Part shown: positions 7,807 to 14,721 of the stretch, piece after piece
Layout of the letters: every line of letters starts with the position of its first letter
How positions within the stretch are numbered: position 1 is the first letter of the stretch
Assembly (NCBI GenBank): GCA_030647435.1
Contig: JAUSJX010000076.1
Coordinates: 1-64,000 of the forward strand
Length of the DNA stretch: 64,000 bases
Reading direction: 5' to 3'
DNA from: Candidatus Rokuibacteriota bacterium
Lineage (GTDB): Bacteria; Methylomirabilota; Methylomirabilia; Rokubacteriales; CSP1-6
Translations under genes and position numbers: made by a program
Notes under the pieces: generated by a model
What the model was told of the DNA's origin: nothing
The model's database searches: none
Seen by the model: only the letters and a program-made list of their open reading frames with translations

Positions 7807-8039
7807 GGTACCAGGTTCTCGATACCATCGTTCTCGATCGTGACCTCGCCGAGCATGGGTTGCGCAAGGGCGACCTCGGCTCGGTGGTCGAAGTCTACGA
7901 GCCAGACGGGCTCGAGGTCGAGTTTGTGACCGCGTCCGGGCGAAGCGCAGCGCTGTTGACGCTGACCGGCCGGGACGTGCGCCCTGTATCAGATGACGAT
8001 TTGGTATCTGTCAGGCCGAAGGCATCAACTTCGGGCTAG
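7803..8039 (+). CDS. DUF4926 domain protein (copy 1)
   Basis: A 78-residue protein, MRYQVLDTIVLDRDLAEHGL then RKGDLGSVVEVYEPDGLEVEFVT, the compact beta-rich DUF4926 fold. It overlaps the DUF6883 stop by 4 nt, so the two are co-translated. Function is unknown. The tight pairing of two small proteins in an accessory island makes a toxin-antitoxin-like role conceivable, but nothing in the sequence shows it. The 3' end overlaps the convergent DUF2779 gene by 15 bp. A ~90-95 % identical copy lies at 14366-14599. Confidence 0.75.
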   Translation: MRYQVLDTIVLDRDLAEHGLRKGDLGSVVEVYEPDGLEVEFVTASGRSAALLTLTGRDVRPVSDDDLVSVRPKASTSG

Positions 8040-9500
8040 ATGTCGGAGACGCTCCAAGAGCTTCACCAAACCCCACGTGTCCTGGTGGCAGTAGCGGAGG
8101 AGATCGCTCCGCAGTTGGTCCTTGGCTTCCGGCGTCAGCTCGGCCTCCTGGAACAGCAGCCGCTCGAGCTCGAAACTAGCCGTCTCGCCGTCGCCGATCG
8201 GCAAGGTGTCGTAGCGGAGCTCGGGCACCATGGCCGGCAGGACGCTCTTGAGGCCGAAGCTGCCGCCGAAGTCCGGGTGATAGACGTGATTGCGCACCAC
8301 TGGGAGTAGATCCACCAGCCGGTCCGCGATGCTTCGAAGCGGCCCAGCCAGCGCGGGCAGCGCGTCGGCCATCCTCACGAGACATCCGCGCTCGAACCCC
8401 GCGTTGTAGGCCACCACACTGCGCCCGGGCTCACAGGCGCGGATCAGCCGCTCGGCCAGCGCCGGGCGCGGATCGCCGGGCCCCCCGGCCAGCCACTCGT
8501 GGTGGGTGACGCGGCCGCTGCCGTCTTCCGCGTGGCAGCTGAACTGGACGGGCACCTGGTCCCAGGGATGGCACCCGTTCCAGACTGGAATGGGCAGGCC
8601 GACGGTCTCGAAGTCCAGAAAGGCCAGGGGCGGCTGGAAGGCTCGGAGCGCCGCGGCCAATCCCGGTTCGACGATCAATTGCCCCGCTTGGACAGCGCGA
8701 CGCTGCCTGTCCTGGATGGCTCTGAGCTGGATGTCCTCGGGCAGGTCGTGAATCGTCGCATAGCCCTGCTCCTCGAGCAGCAGAGCCCGGCGGCCGGCAG
8801 AGTAGAGCGTGCTGACGTGATGGGGCGGGAGCGCCGGCCAGCAGCGGGCCATGAAGGGACACTCGTAGGGTTTCTTGCAGTGCTCGCCGATCGCCACGTT
8901 GGGGAGCGGGCCGGCCAGCATCATCAGCTGGTGCTGGATCGCGCCGGGCATCGCCTCGAGCGCGTCGTGGGCCTGCGCTGTCACGTCCGCGCGGGTGAAG
9001 AGATTGCTCAGGTCCGGATACGCGCAGGCCCGATTGAGGTGCATGATCTCCAGCCGCGAGGCCTCCACCCCGCGGTGACCGAGCACGTGCGCCTGCACCG
9101 CCACATCCGGCAGGTGCTGCACCTTCACGCTGGTCGTAGACTTCACTTCGATGACGCTGGCGCCCTCCGATCGGCTCTCCAGGATGTCCACCGAGACGAA
9201 GACCTGGCTGGCGCGGAACGAAGCCTCGTAGATGACCGGCGTTCTTTGCTGGAGGGCCGCTGTGGTGGCCGCAATGCGCTCGGCGTAGGCGTTGTACGGC
9301 AGATCGATCAGCGTGCCGCCGGGCACATAGGTGCGCGCCACCTCGCCCACCTGGGTACCTTCGTCGAACACGGCCTGCAGGGCCTCGTCCGGCTGCAGCT
9401 CCGGCGCGGTGGGCTCGTGCACGGTCCACCAGAGCCGCTTGTGGCACTGGAGGCCCGCCATCACGCGGGACTTGGAGAGACGTATGGCGCCGGGCGGCAT
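8025..9500 (-). CDS. DUF2779 protein: Cas4-like nuclease fused to DEDD exonuclease domain
   Basis: 491 residues from the ATG at 9500, where the conserved domain begins (IRLSKSRVMAGLQCHKRLW). The N-terminal half looks like a RecB/Cas4-type PD-(D/E)XK nuclease: a cysteine near the N-terminus (GLQC), a metal-site stretch IEVKSTTSVK, and three cysteines before the linker (EHCKKPYECPFMARCW), the four-cysteine pattern that holds a 4Fe-4S cluster in Cas4/AddB. The C-terminal half is RNase-H-like with DEDD-type motifs: LAFLDFETV, VVAYNAGFERG, FGLKSVLPAM and YCHQDTWGL. PF11074 (DUF2779) has this layout. It probably acts on nucleic acid; partner unknown. A decayed copy is at 11366-11750. Confidence 0.8.
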   Translation of the reverse strand: MPPGAIRLSKSRVMAGLQCHKRLWWTVHEPTAPELQPDEALQAVFDEGTQVGEVARTYVPGGTLIDLPYNAYAERIAATTAALQQRTPVIYEASFRASQVFVSVDILESRSEGASVIEVKSTTSVKVQHLPDVAVQAHVLGHRGVEASRLEIMHLNRACAYPDLSNLFTRADVTAQAHDALEAMPGAIQHQLMMLAGPLPNVAIGEHCKKPYECPFMARCWPALPPHHVSTLYSAGRRALLLEEQGYATIHDLPEDIQLRAIQDRQRRAVQAGQLIVEPGLAAALRAFQPPLAFLDFETVGLPIPVWNGCHPWDQVPVQFSCHAEDGSGRVTHHEWLAGGPGDPRPALAERLIRACEPGRSVVAYNAGFERGCLVRMADALPALAGPLRSIADRLVDLLPVVRNHVYHPDFGGSFGLKSVLPAMVPELRYDTLPIGDGETASFELERLLFQEAELTPEAKDQLRSDLLRYCHQDTWGLVKLLERLRHLARS

Positions 9501-9527
9501 GGCAGGAGCATAGGGCACGCGCGGCGG

Positions 9528-9572
9528 GGATGTATCCAATTCGAGGCATTGGCCTGACACGGTTCGAATGCT
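9528..9572 (+). repeat. ~45-bp repeat (copy 2)
   Basis: This is the second copy of the element at 7397-7442. If translated it reads MYPIRGIGLT, then a stop shortly after. Because both copies sit upstream of genes, it may be a shared regulatory element or a fragment of an older coding duplication. Confidence 0.5.
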
Positions 9573-9603
9573 AAGGGGAGGTATGTCGGCAACGATTCGG
9601 CTC

Positions 9604-9631
9604 TTGACGCGCAGGGCAGGTCTGCTAGACA
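9604..9631 (+). promoter_or_regulatory. Candidate promoter upstream of the NYN gene
   Basis: TTGACG (9604-9609) and TAGACA (9626-9631) are separated by 16 bp on the plus strand, about 80 bp upstream of the NYN start. The match to sigma-70 consensus is moderate and unsupported by other evidence. Confidence 0.3.
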
Positions 9632-9709
9632 CTGTTGGTACTTCCTCCCCGCTCGACATGCCGAAAGGCCTCGGGCGGGGTTATTTCTTTCCGACCGTCC
9701 GTCCCGCCG

Positions 9710-10327
9710 ATGCCCGCTGAGCCTGCGATAAGGCGCGCTGTGGCTTTCATCGATGGCCAGAACCTCTTCCACTCAGCACGCGCGGCCTTTGGCCACACCC
9801 ATCCGAACTATGATGTGCTCGCCCTAGCAGACCGTCTGTGCCGGCTACAGGGATGGCAGCTGGCCCAGGTGCGCTTCTACACGGGCATCCCGGCCAGAAC
9901 CGACGACCCGCGCTGGCACCGGTTCTGGTCCGCCAAGCTCGCTGTGATGGGACGCCCTGGCGTCCACGTCTACTCCCGGCCTCTCCGATACCGCACCAAG
10001 ACGGTACGTCTCCCGAATGGGATGGTGCTCACGTTCATGGCAGGCGAGGAGAAGGGCGTGGACGTCAGGATCGCGCTCGACGTCATCCGTCTCGCTCATC
10101 GGGACGGGTACGACGTGGCAGTGCTCTTCAGCCAGAATCAAGATCTTTCCGAGGTCGCCGAGGAAGTCAGGATCATTTCCGCGGAGCGGCGCCGCTGGCT
10201 CAAGATTGCTTGTGCCTTCCCCTCCAGCTCTACTAGCCGCAGTCGGCGCGGTATCGACAAGACCGATTGGATAAGGATCGACTGGGCCACCTATGATGCC
10301 TGCCTCGACAGCCGGGACTACCGGTAG
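9710..10327 (+). CDS. NYN domain protein (LabA/PIN-like RNase fold)
   Basis: 205 residues from the ATG at 9710 (MPAEPAIRRAVAFIDGQNLF). FIDGQNLF is the N-terminal acidic motif of NYN/LabA proteins. EEKGVDVRIALDVIRLA supplies the central acidic cluster, and VAVLFSQNQDLSEVAEEV the third motif. In most relatives the third motif reads S(Q/G)D(Q/S)D; here the first of those acidic positions is Asn, although the following Asp remains. The family is predicted to cleave RNA. The gene is divergent from the DUF2779 nuclease, with a ~210-bp gap between their starts holding a repeat and a possible promoter. Confidence 0.8.
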   Translation: MPAEPAIRRAVAFIDGQNLFHSARAAFGHTHPNYDVLALADRLCRLQGWQLAQVRFYTGIPARTDDPRWHRFWSAKLAVMGRPGVHVYSRPLRYRTKTVRLPNGMVLTFMAGEEKGVDVRIALDVIRLAHRDGYDVAVLFSQNQDLSEVAEEVRIISAERRRWLKIACAFPSSSTSRSRRGIDKTDWIRIDWATYDACLDSRDYR

Positions 10328-10433
10328 CCGTGGTCAGGTCTTGCAATCCGACATCCGGCCTCGGCAGATGGTCGATCGCCGCGGCGAAGTCCCGCGAACA
10401 GTGTAGGAAAGCAAAACCTGACCCTCGATCTCC

Positions 10434-10468
10434 TTGCGCGGGAGGACAATTGTCTATACATTATCCGG
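10434..10468 (+). promoter_or_regulatory. Probable brnTA promoter/operator
   Basis: TTGCGC (10434-10439) with TACATT (10457-10462) at 17-bp spacing lies directly before the brnT GTG at 10469. A small palindrome ACAATTGT (10446-10453) sits in the spacer and could bind BrnA, which represses its own operon. The short distance to the start codon suggests a leaderless message. Confidence 0.4.
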
Positions 10469-10747
10469 GTGCGGTTTGAGTGGGATCCGCGGAAGGCGGA
10501 TGCGAACCTCCGCGCTCACGGGATTGGCTTCGCGGAGGCCGTCACGGTCTTGGAAGACTCCTTCGCTCTGACCCGTGAGGATCCCGACGCCGTGGGAGAG
10601 CAGCGGTTCGCGACGCTGGGTTTGAGCGACCAGGCGAACCTGCTGGTGGTTGTATACGCGTACCGGGAGCCAGACATCGTCCGAATGCTCTCCGCGTGGA
10701 GGGCGAACAAGCGTCAGAGGGGGCTCTATGAAAAGGCTCGTAGCTGA
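10469..10747 (+). CDS. brnT: BrnT family toxin
   Basis: A 92-residue RelE-fold ribonuclease toxin starting at GTG 10469. The family blocks are clear: MRFEWDPRKADANLRAHGI, FAEAVTVLEDSFALTREDPD, EQRFATLGLS, LLVVVYAYRE and RMLSAWRANKRQRGLYE. BrnT inhibits translation by cleaving RNA until bound by BrnA. The gene overlaps brnA by 20 nt, giving translational coupling. All expected regions including the basic C-terminus are present, so it should be functional. Confidence 0.9.
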   Translation: MRFEWDPRKADANLRAHGIGFAEAVTVLEDSFALTREDPDAVGEQRFATLGLSDQANLLVVVYAYREPDIVRMLSAWRANKRQRGLYEKARS

Positions 10748-11063
10748 GAGGTATCGCGACCTAGATTTCTCGCGCGGGAAGCGCGGCCCGGTGATCAAGC
10801 CCGAGCCCGGCAAGACGAAGATTTCGATCCGGCTTGACAACGCCGTGCTCGAGCACTTTCGCGACTTGGTACACAAGGCCGGCGGCGGCAACTATCAGAC
10901 ATTGATCAACGACGCGCTCCTCGAGCACATCCAGCGGCGTTCCACCCTCGACGCCGTACGGCAGGTCGTCCGGGAAGCGCTCGCGCCCTATGGGCCCGCG
11001 CGGGGGAATCAGGACACGCGAAGCCGGAAGCGCCCGAGAGGGCGACGTCGAGTGGCTGGATAA
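10728..11063 (+). CDS. brnA: BrnA family antitoxin
   Basis: 111 residues from the ATG at 10728. The C-terminal half is a ribbon-helix-helix DNA-binding unit of the BrnA/CopG kind: KTKISIRLDNAVLEHFRDLV, then GGGNYQTLINDALLEHI. The N-terminal part (AERYRDLDFSRGKRGPVIKP) is the toxin-binding segment. The tail after residue ~90 is rich in Arg, Gly and Pro. It would neutralise BrnT and repress the operon through the AT-rich promoter. Confidence 0.88.
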   Translation: MKRLVAERYRDLDFSRGKRGPVIKPEPGKTKISIRLDNAVLEHFRDLVHKAGGGNYQTLINDALLEHIQRRSTLDAVRQVVREALAPYGPARGNQDTRSRKRPRGRRRVAG

Positions 11064-11125
11064 GGAGAAACCCATCCCCACCATGATGCTCGGCGGTAGC
11101 CGGGCTTGCGGCAAAGGCGGCGGCC

Positions 11126-11352
11126 ATGGAATGCGTGGTTTGTAAGCGCGGCGAGACTCGCCCGGGCACTGCGACGGTCACGGTGAAACGCAACTCCACG
11201 GTCTTGGTGATCAAGGGGGTCCCCGCCGAATCTGCGCCAATTGCGGTGAGGAGTACGTCGGTGAAGCCACGACGGCGCACCTGTTGCGCACCGCTGAAGA
11301 GGTGTCACGCGCAGGCGTTGAGGTAGACGTTCGCGAGTACGTGGGCCCGTGA
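11126..11352 (+). pseudogene. YgiT-type zinc-finger protein, frameshifted
   Basis: The first half (MECVVCKRGETRPGTATVTV, then VIKGVPAE) is the start of a YgiT-type zinc finger, usually the antitoxin partner of DUF4258/MqsR-like toxins. At about 11230 one base is missing. In the next frame the expected second half follows: CANCGEEYVGEATTAHLLRT, then EVSRAGVEVDVREYV, and a stop at 11350-11352. The two CxxC pairs that would bind zinc are thus split between frames. No partner toxin is visible in the ~60 bp upstream of it. Confidence 0.7.
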
Positions 11353-11365
11353 GCCTACGACCGCG

Positions 11366-11750
11366 TCAGCTCCGCCCTAGATATCGGAGACGCTCCAAGA
11401 GCTTCACGAGCCCCCACGTGTCCTGGTGGCAGTAGCGGAGAAGATCGCTCCGGAGCTGGGCCTTGGCCTCCGGCGTCAACTCACCCCCCTGGGAAATCAG
11501 CCGCTCGAGCTCGAGGCTGGCCGTCGCGCCGTCGCCGATCGCCAGGTTGTCATAGCGGAGCTCGGGCACCATGGCCGGCAGGACGCTCTTGAGGGTGAAG
11601 CTGCCTCCGAAGTCCGCGGGATCGACGTGATTGCGCACCAGCGGTGACAAGTCCACCAGCCGATCCGCGATGCTTCGAAGCGGCCCAGCCAGCGCAGGCA
11701 GCGCGGGGTGGCATGGGAGGAGCATGGGACAGGCGCGCAGCGGGCCGCAA
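11366..11750 (-). pseudogene. Internally deleted copy of the DUF2779 gene
   Basis: 11377-11703 matches the 3' end of the intact DUF2779 gene (8032-8370) at roughly 90 % and encodes its C-terminal ~110 residues (ADFGGSFTLKSVLPAMVPEL, DLLRYCHQDTWGLVKLLERL). At 11704 the similarity jumps to the start region of that gene: 11704-11750 resembles 9487-9535, including the original start-codon context. About 1.1 kb between the two is missing. The remnant therefore lacks the whole Cas4-like domain and most of the exonuclease domain. Confidence 0.75.
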
Positions 11751-11806
11751 TTGCCTCGTGGAAGAGATGCCCCGGTGAAAGGGCTCGCCCCGGCTACCAT
11801 AGCCGC

Positions 11807-12274
11807 ATGGCTCATCGGAGATCGCCTGCTACCGTTGCGGACCCCGCGCTCCTCGAGCGCGTCAAGGGAATCGTCCGCCGGGTCCTCGGCCACACGCCCG
11901 CCGATGTGTATCTCTTCGGATCCTGGGCCCGCGGGGCGCAGCGCCCCACAAGCGACATCGACGTAGCCATCGAGTCGGCGGAACTACTGCCTCGCGCCCT
12001 GCTCGCTTCCCTGCGGGAGGCGCTCGAGGAGAGCACCATCCCCAATCGCGTCGACGTGGTGGACCTGGCCGAAACGGATGTTGCGTTTCGCGACCGCGTT
12101 CACCGCGAGGGCATCCGTTGGATCCCCTCCGGCCGCGCCGATGACCGAAACCTCACGTCCCACACGTACAACGAGGGCCTCGCCGAGGCGATCTTCAAGA
12201 GGGCGCCGGGGCACTTGGCCACCCTCGAGGCGTGGTTGGGAGCGATGCAGAACCGGCTGCCGGCCAAGCCCTAG
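11807..12274 (+). CDS. Nucleotidyltransferase fused to the C-terminus of an HI0074/HepT-like partner
   Basis: 155 residues from the ATG at 11807. Residues ~1-110 are a minimal nucleotidyltransferase: VYLFGSWARGAQRPTSDIDV gives the GSxxxG...SDxD motif and NRVDVVDLAE the third acidic residue. This kind of protein (MNT) AMPylates or otherwise modifies the HepT RNase toxin. The last ~40 residues (NLTSHTYNEGLAEAIFKRAP) match the C-terminus of HI0074-type substrate-binding or HepT-like helical proteins, which are normally a separate neighbouring gene. I infer a deletion that removed most of the helical partner and fused its end to the transferase. Confidence 0.7.
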   Translation: MAHRRSPATVADPALLERVKGIVRRVLGHTPADVYLFGSWARGAQRPTSDIDVAIESAELLPRALLASLREALEESTIPNRVDVVDLAETDVAFRDRVHREGIRWIPSGRADDRNLTSHTYNEGLAEAIFKRAPGHLATLEAWLGAMQNRLPAKP

Positions 12275-12365
12275 GCAGGCGGCGCAAGCCAGTTCACTCT
12301 CTGGAGGTCCTGGACAGCTCCACGCTGCCCCGAGGGTAGTAGGCCGCCGCGGTGGTGCCGCCCGG

Positions 12366-13943
12366 CTACTTCCGCCGCCGGGCTACGCGCCGCTCGAGAG
12401 CCGCGCCCCAGGCGGCAAGGAAGGTCGTGAGGAAGGCGTGCTCTTTCGCCGGCTCCACCGCCAGCGGGGCCAGCGCCATGGCCGTGGCGAGGGCGACATG
12501 GTAGCCCTCGGATCGCGACGCCGTCGCGCGGCGGTAGGCCGGATGAGCCTCGTTGATCCAGACCGTCGTCTCGATCAGGCGCGCCAGCTCCGGATCGTCT
12601 GGCCGCGGCTCGAACTGGATGCTGAGCCCGTAGCGCGCCGGCTTGCGCGTGCCGCCCGCCGAGGGCAGCGCCACCTCGGATGACAGGGGCGCGGCGGGCT
12701 CCGCCACGCCGGGCGCGGGTGTCGTGGGCTCCTTGATCGGTCCGGCGTCTGCCACCGCATCCGGCGCGGCCTCGGCCGGCGCAACGGCGAGAGGGGCCGG
12801 ACCGGCCACGGACTCGGGCACGCCGGGTCCCCGGCCTGTCGGCAGTGCGCGCTGGCCTCCCGCTCGGCGTTCGACGAGCGCGGCCAGGAGCGGGAATTCC
12901 TCGGCGAGGTCCACGAGCACCGCCTCGAGGTCGCGCTCCACGGGCCGCGCCGCGCGCCGGCGCGCTTCGGCGCCCGCCTCGCGGAGGTCGCCCCATTCGG
13001 CGAGCTGGCGCGCCACGCTTTCCTGGATCGCCTTGCGGTAGGCAAGGTAGACGGCGCCGCGCGGGCCCGTCCGGATGAAGTCGGCCTTGTTGAGCGTGAG
13101 CGCCTGGGCCAGCGCGGGCACCTCGATCAGCCCGCCGACCCGGTCCGGCGAGGACGGCGCGAGACCGAGCCACTCCCAGCCGCGCTTGATCACCTTCCCG
13201 AATGTGCTGATGGCGAGGCCGCGGCGCTCTTCTCGAAGCGGCAGCCGGTCGCGTACCAGATAGCCCGACGCTGCGGGCTTCCGCTTCCGCGGCAGGCGCA
13301 CGGCGATGGACGCCCGCTCCGGCGCCTGCCACGCCTCGGGCGCGAGCGGCCGCCCGTTGACGGCGAAGCGCACGCCGCGAGGGTAGTGCTCGGCCAGGAT
13401 CTCCGACAGGTCCGGATCGAGCAGCGGCTGGAAGTGCCGTCGGAGCGCCGCCTCGATGAAGCCGGGGTCGAGAAGCGGCGAGAGCGGGTTCTTGAGCCGG
13501 AGGCGCACGGCCGTGCCGTGGTCGGCGACCAGGCCGGGCGGCGGGATCCACTTCCACGGCGCCCGGTGACGCGAGGAGAGGTGCCAGGTCGTGGCCGCGT
13601 GGTAACGGGCGCGCCGCGTCTCCGTCAACACCTCCTCGGAGACCAGCAGCCCGATCTTGATCCCCACCCCGGCGAACCCGATACCCTCACCGCGCACCTT
13701 GGTGGTGGCCGCCACGTCATGGTACCTGGCGAGGTCGCGGCGGCGCATGCCGCCCCCATCGTCCAGAATGGTGAGCGCGCTCTGAGCCGGGTCGGCGGTG
13801 AACGTCAGAACCGCCGCGCCTGAGTCGATGGCATTGGCGACCATCTCCGTCAGGATCGTCTCCTCGGCGGCGCCCGGATAGGCGTCGCGGAGGTCTTCGA
13901 GGAGGTGCAGGAGATCGACGCGCGTTTCGCCCATGGGCCCCAT
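12366..13943 (-). CDS. GHKL-type ATP-binding protein
   Basis: A 525-residue protein with an N-terminal Bergerat ATP-binding fold: an N-box (ILTEMVANAIDSGA, residues ~30), a G1 box (LTILDDGGGMRRRD) and a G2 box (GFAGVGIKIGLLVSEE). This is as in Hsp90, MutL, MORC and Zorya-like ATPases. The middle has a beta-rich second domain (VRFAVNGRPLAPEAW), and the C-terminal 200 residues are low-complexity Pro/Ala/Glu. No kinase or mismatch-repair motif is present. Such free-standing GHKL ATPases occur in defence-rich islands, but no specific role can be assigned. A second ATG three codons in is equally possible. Confidence 0.75.
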   Translation of the reverse strand: MGPMGETRVDLLHLLEDLRDAYPGAAEETILTEMVANAIDSGAAVLTFTADPAQSALTILDDGGGMRRRDLARYHDVAATTKVRGEGIGFAGVGIKIGLLVSEEVLTETRRARYHAATTWHLSSRHRAPWKWIPPPGLVADHGTAVRLRLKNPLSPLLDPGFIEAALRRHFQPLLDPDLSEILAEHYPRGVRFAVNGRPLAPEAWQAPERASIAVRLPRKRKPAASGYLVRDRLPLREERRGLAISTFGKVIKRGWEWLGLAPSSPDRVGGLIEVPALAQALTLNKADFIRTGPRGAVYLAYRKAIQESVARQLAEWGDLREAGAEARRRAARPVERDLEAVLVDLAEEFPLLAALVERRAGGQRALPTGRGPGVPESVAGPAPLAVAPAEAAPDAVADAGPIKEPTTPAPGVAEPAAPLSSEVALPSAGGTRKPARYGLSIQFEPRPDDPELARLIETTVWINEAHPAYRRATASRSEGYHVALATAMALAPLAVEPAKEHAFLTTFLAAWGAALERRVARRRK

Positions 13944-14108
13944 TTAGCCGGTTTCGGCGCCGATGATCAAGTCCCCAAGCGGCCCTTCTCGCCTCTGTGC
14001 CATCGGCTACCCCCGCCGGGCCCTCGCGCGCGCGCCGGCGCGAAAGGGCGAAGGGTGCCGCAGCGTCGGCGCCCCATCCCAGCGGCAACCTGTGACCCAA
14101 AGGAGAGC

Positions 14109-14189
14109 ATGGAGACGGAAGCAATCGGCCCGGTAAAGGCAGGCAGACCGGCGAACCGCAAGGTCTATGGCTACGTGAGCGCTGGCTGA
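14109..14189 (+). other. Short ORF with good Shine-Dalgarno (26 codons)
   Basis: METEAIGPVKAGRPANRKVY ends six residues later. It is preceded by AAAGGAGA at ideal spacing. It may be the 5' stub of a gene truncated by the rearrangement that brought in the adjacent DUF6883 remnant. Nothing else is recognisable between 13944 and 14236. Confidence 0.25.
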
Positions 14190-14236
14190 TCTCGCTCTGC
14201 TTCAGCGCGGGCGAAGAGCCCTTCCCGCCGGTACGG

Positions 14237-14369
14237 GCAGAAATACGCGATCCGGGCTACACTGGCTGGGCCATCGGGGAGCTCGGCGGAAGTGGTGAGC
14301 GTCTGGGTCGTGCGTACAGGTGAGGAGTTCCCCAGGTTCCTGACGGCCTATCCGGAGGGCGGCAGATGA
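14237..14369 (+). pseudogene. 3' remnant of a DUF6883 gene
   Basis: This encodes the C-terminal part only (GQKYAIRATLAGPSGSSAEV-like, then VRTGEEFPRFLTAYPEG) and overlaps the following DUF4926 start in the same way as the intact copy at 7465-7806. The N-terminal two thirds are absent. Confidence 0.65.
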
Positions 14370-14585
14370 GGTACCAGGTTCTCGACACTATCGTTCTCGA
14401 TCGCGACCTAGCTGAGCACGGGTTGCGCAAGGGCGATCTCGGCTCGGTGGTGGAAATCTACGAGCCAGATGGGCTCGAGGTCGAGTTTGTGACCGCGGCC
14501 GGGCGAAGCGCGGCGCTGTTGACGCTGAACGGCCGGGACGTGCGCCCTGTATCAGATGACGATTTGGTATCTACCAGATCGCGCC
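14237..14585 (+). repeat. Duplicated segment of the DUF6883-DUF4926 locus
   Basis: These ~349 bp match 7670-8010 at roughly 92-95 % by eye. They cover the last 45 codons of the DUF6883 gene and nearly all of the DUF4926 gene. Similarity begins abruptly at GGTACGG and ends at GATTTGGTATCT. Confidence 0.75.
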
Positions 14586-14599
14586 GTCGCTCGGCTTGA
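14366..14599 (+). CDS. DUF4926 domain protein (copy 2)
   Basis: 77 residues, nearly identical to the product at 7803-8039 (MRYQVLDTIVLDRDLAEHGL..., with EIYEPDG for EVYEPDG and LNGRD for LTGRD). Differences are mostly synonymous or conservative, and the C-terminus diverges after DDDLVS. The frame is preserved although its natural upstream partner is only a fragment, so it may be expressed or a recent orphan. Function unknown. Confidence 0.65.
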   Translation: MRYQVLDTIVLDRDLAEHGLRKGDLGSVVEIYEPDGLEVEFVTAAGRSAALLTLNGRDVRPVSDDDLVSTRSRRRSA

Positions 14600-14721
14600 C
14601 CCGACTCGGCCTTGCCCGGACTCTGTAACGCGGCAGCTCCTCGCGCTGCTCGCGCCGAAGGATGTCTTCCAGATTCGGCTTGGCCGATTCCGCAAAACTG
14701 GGAGGCATCGACTGTAGTCGT

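Noticed and set aside
9604-11063. CRISPR array or cas locus near the Cas4-like DUF2779 gene
   Set aside because: No regularly spaced direct repeats and no other cas-like gene could be found in the surrounding sequence.
11126-11352. Selenocysteine codon as explanation for the broken YgiT gene
   Set aside because: The break is a change of frame, not an in-frame TGA, and both CxxC pairs are ordinary cysteines.
12271-13557. Arg/Ala-rich minus-strand frame overlapping the GHKL ATPase
   Set aside because: Off-frame shadow of the ATPase gene with extreme Arg content.
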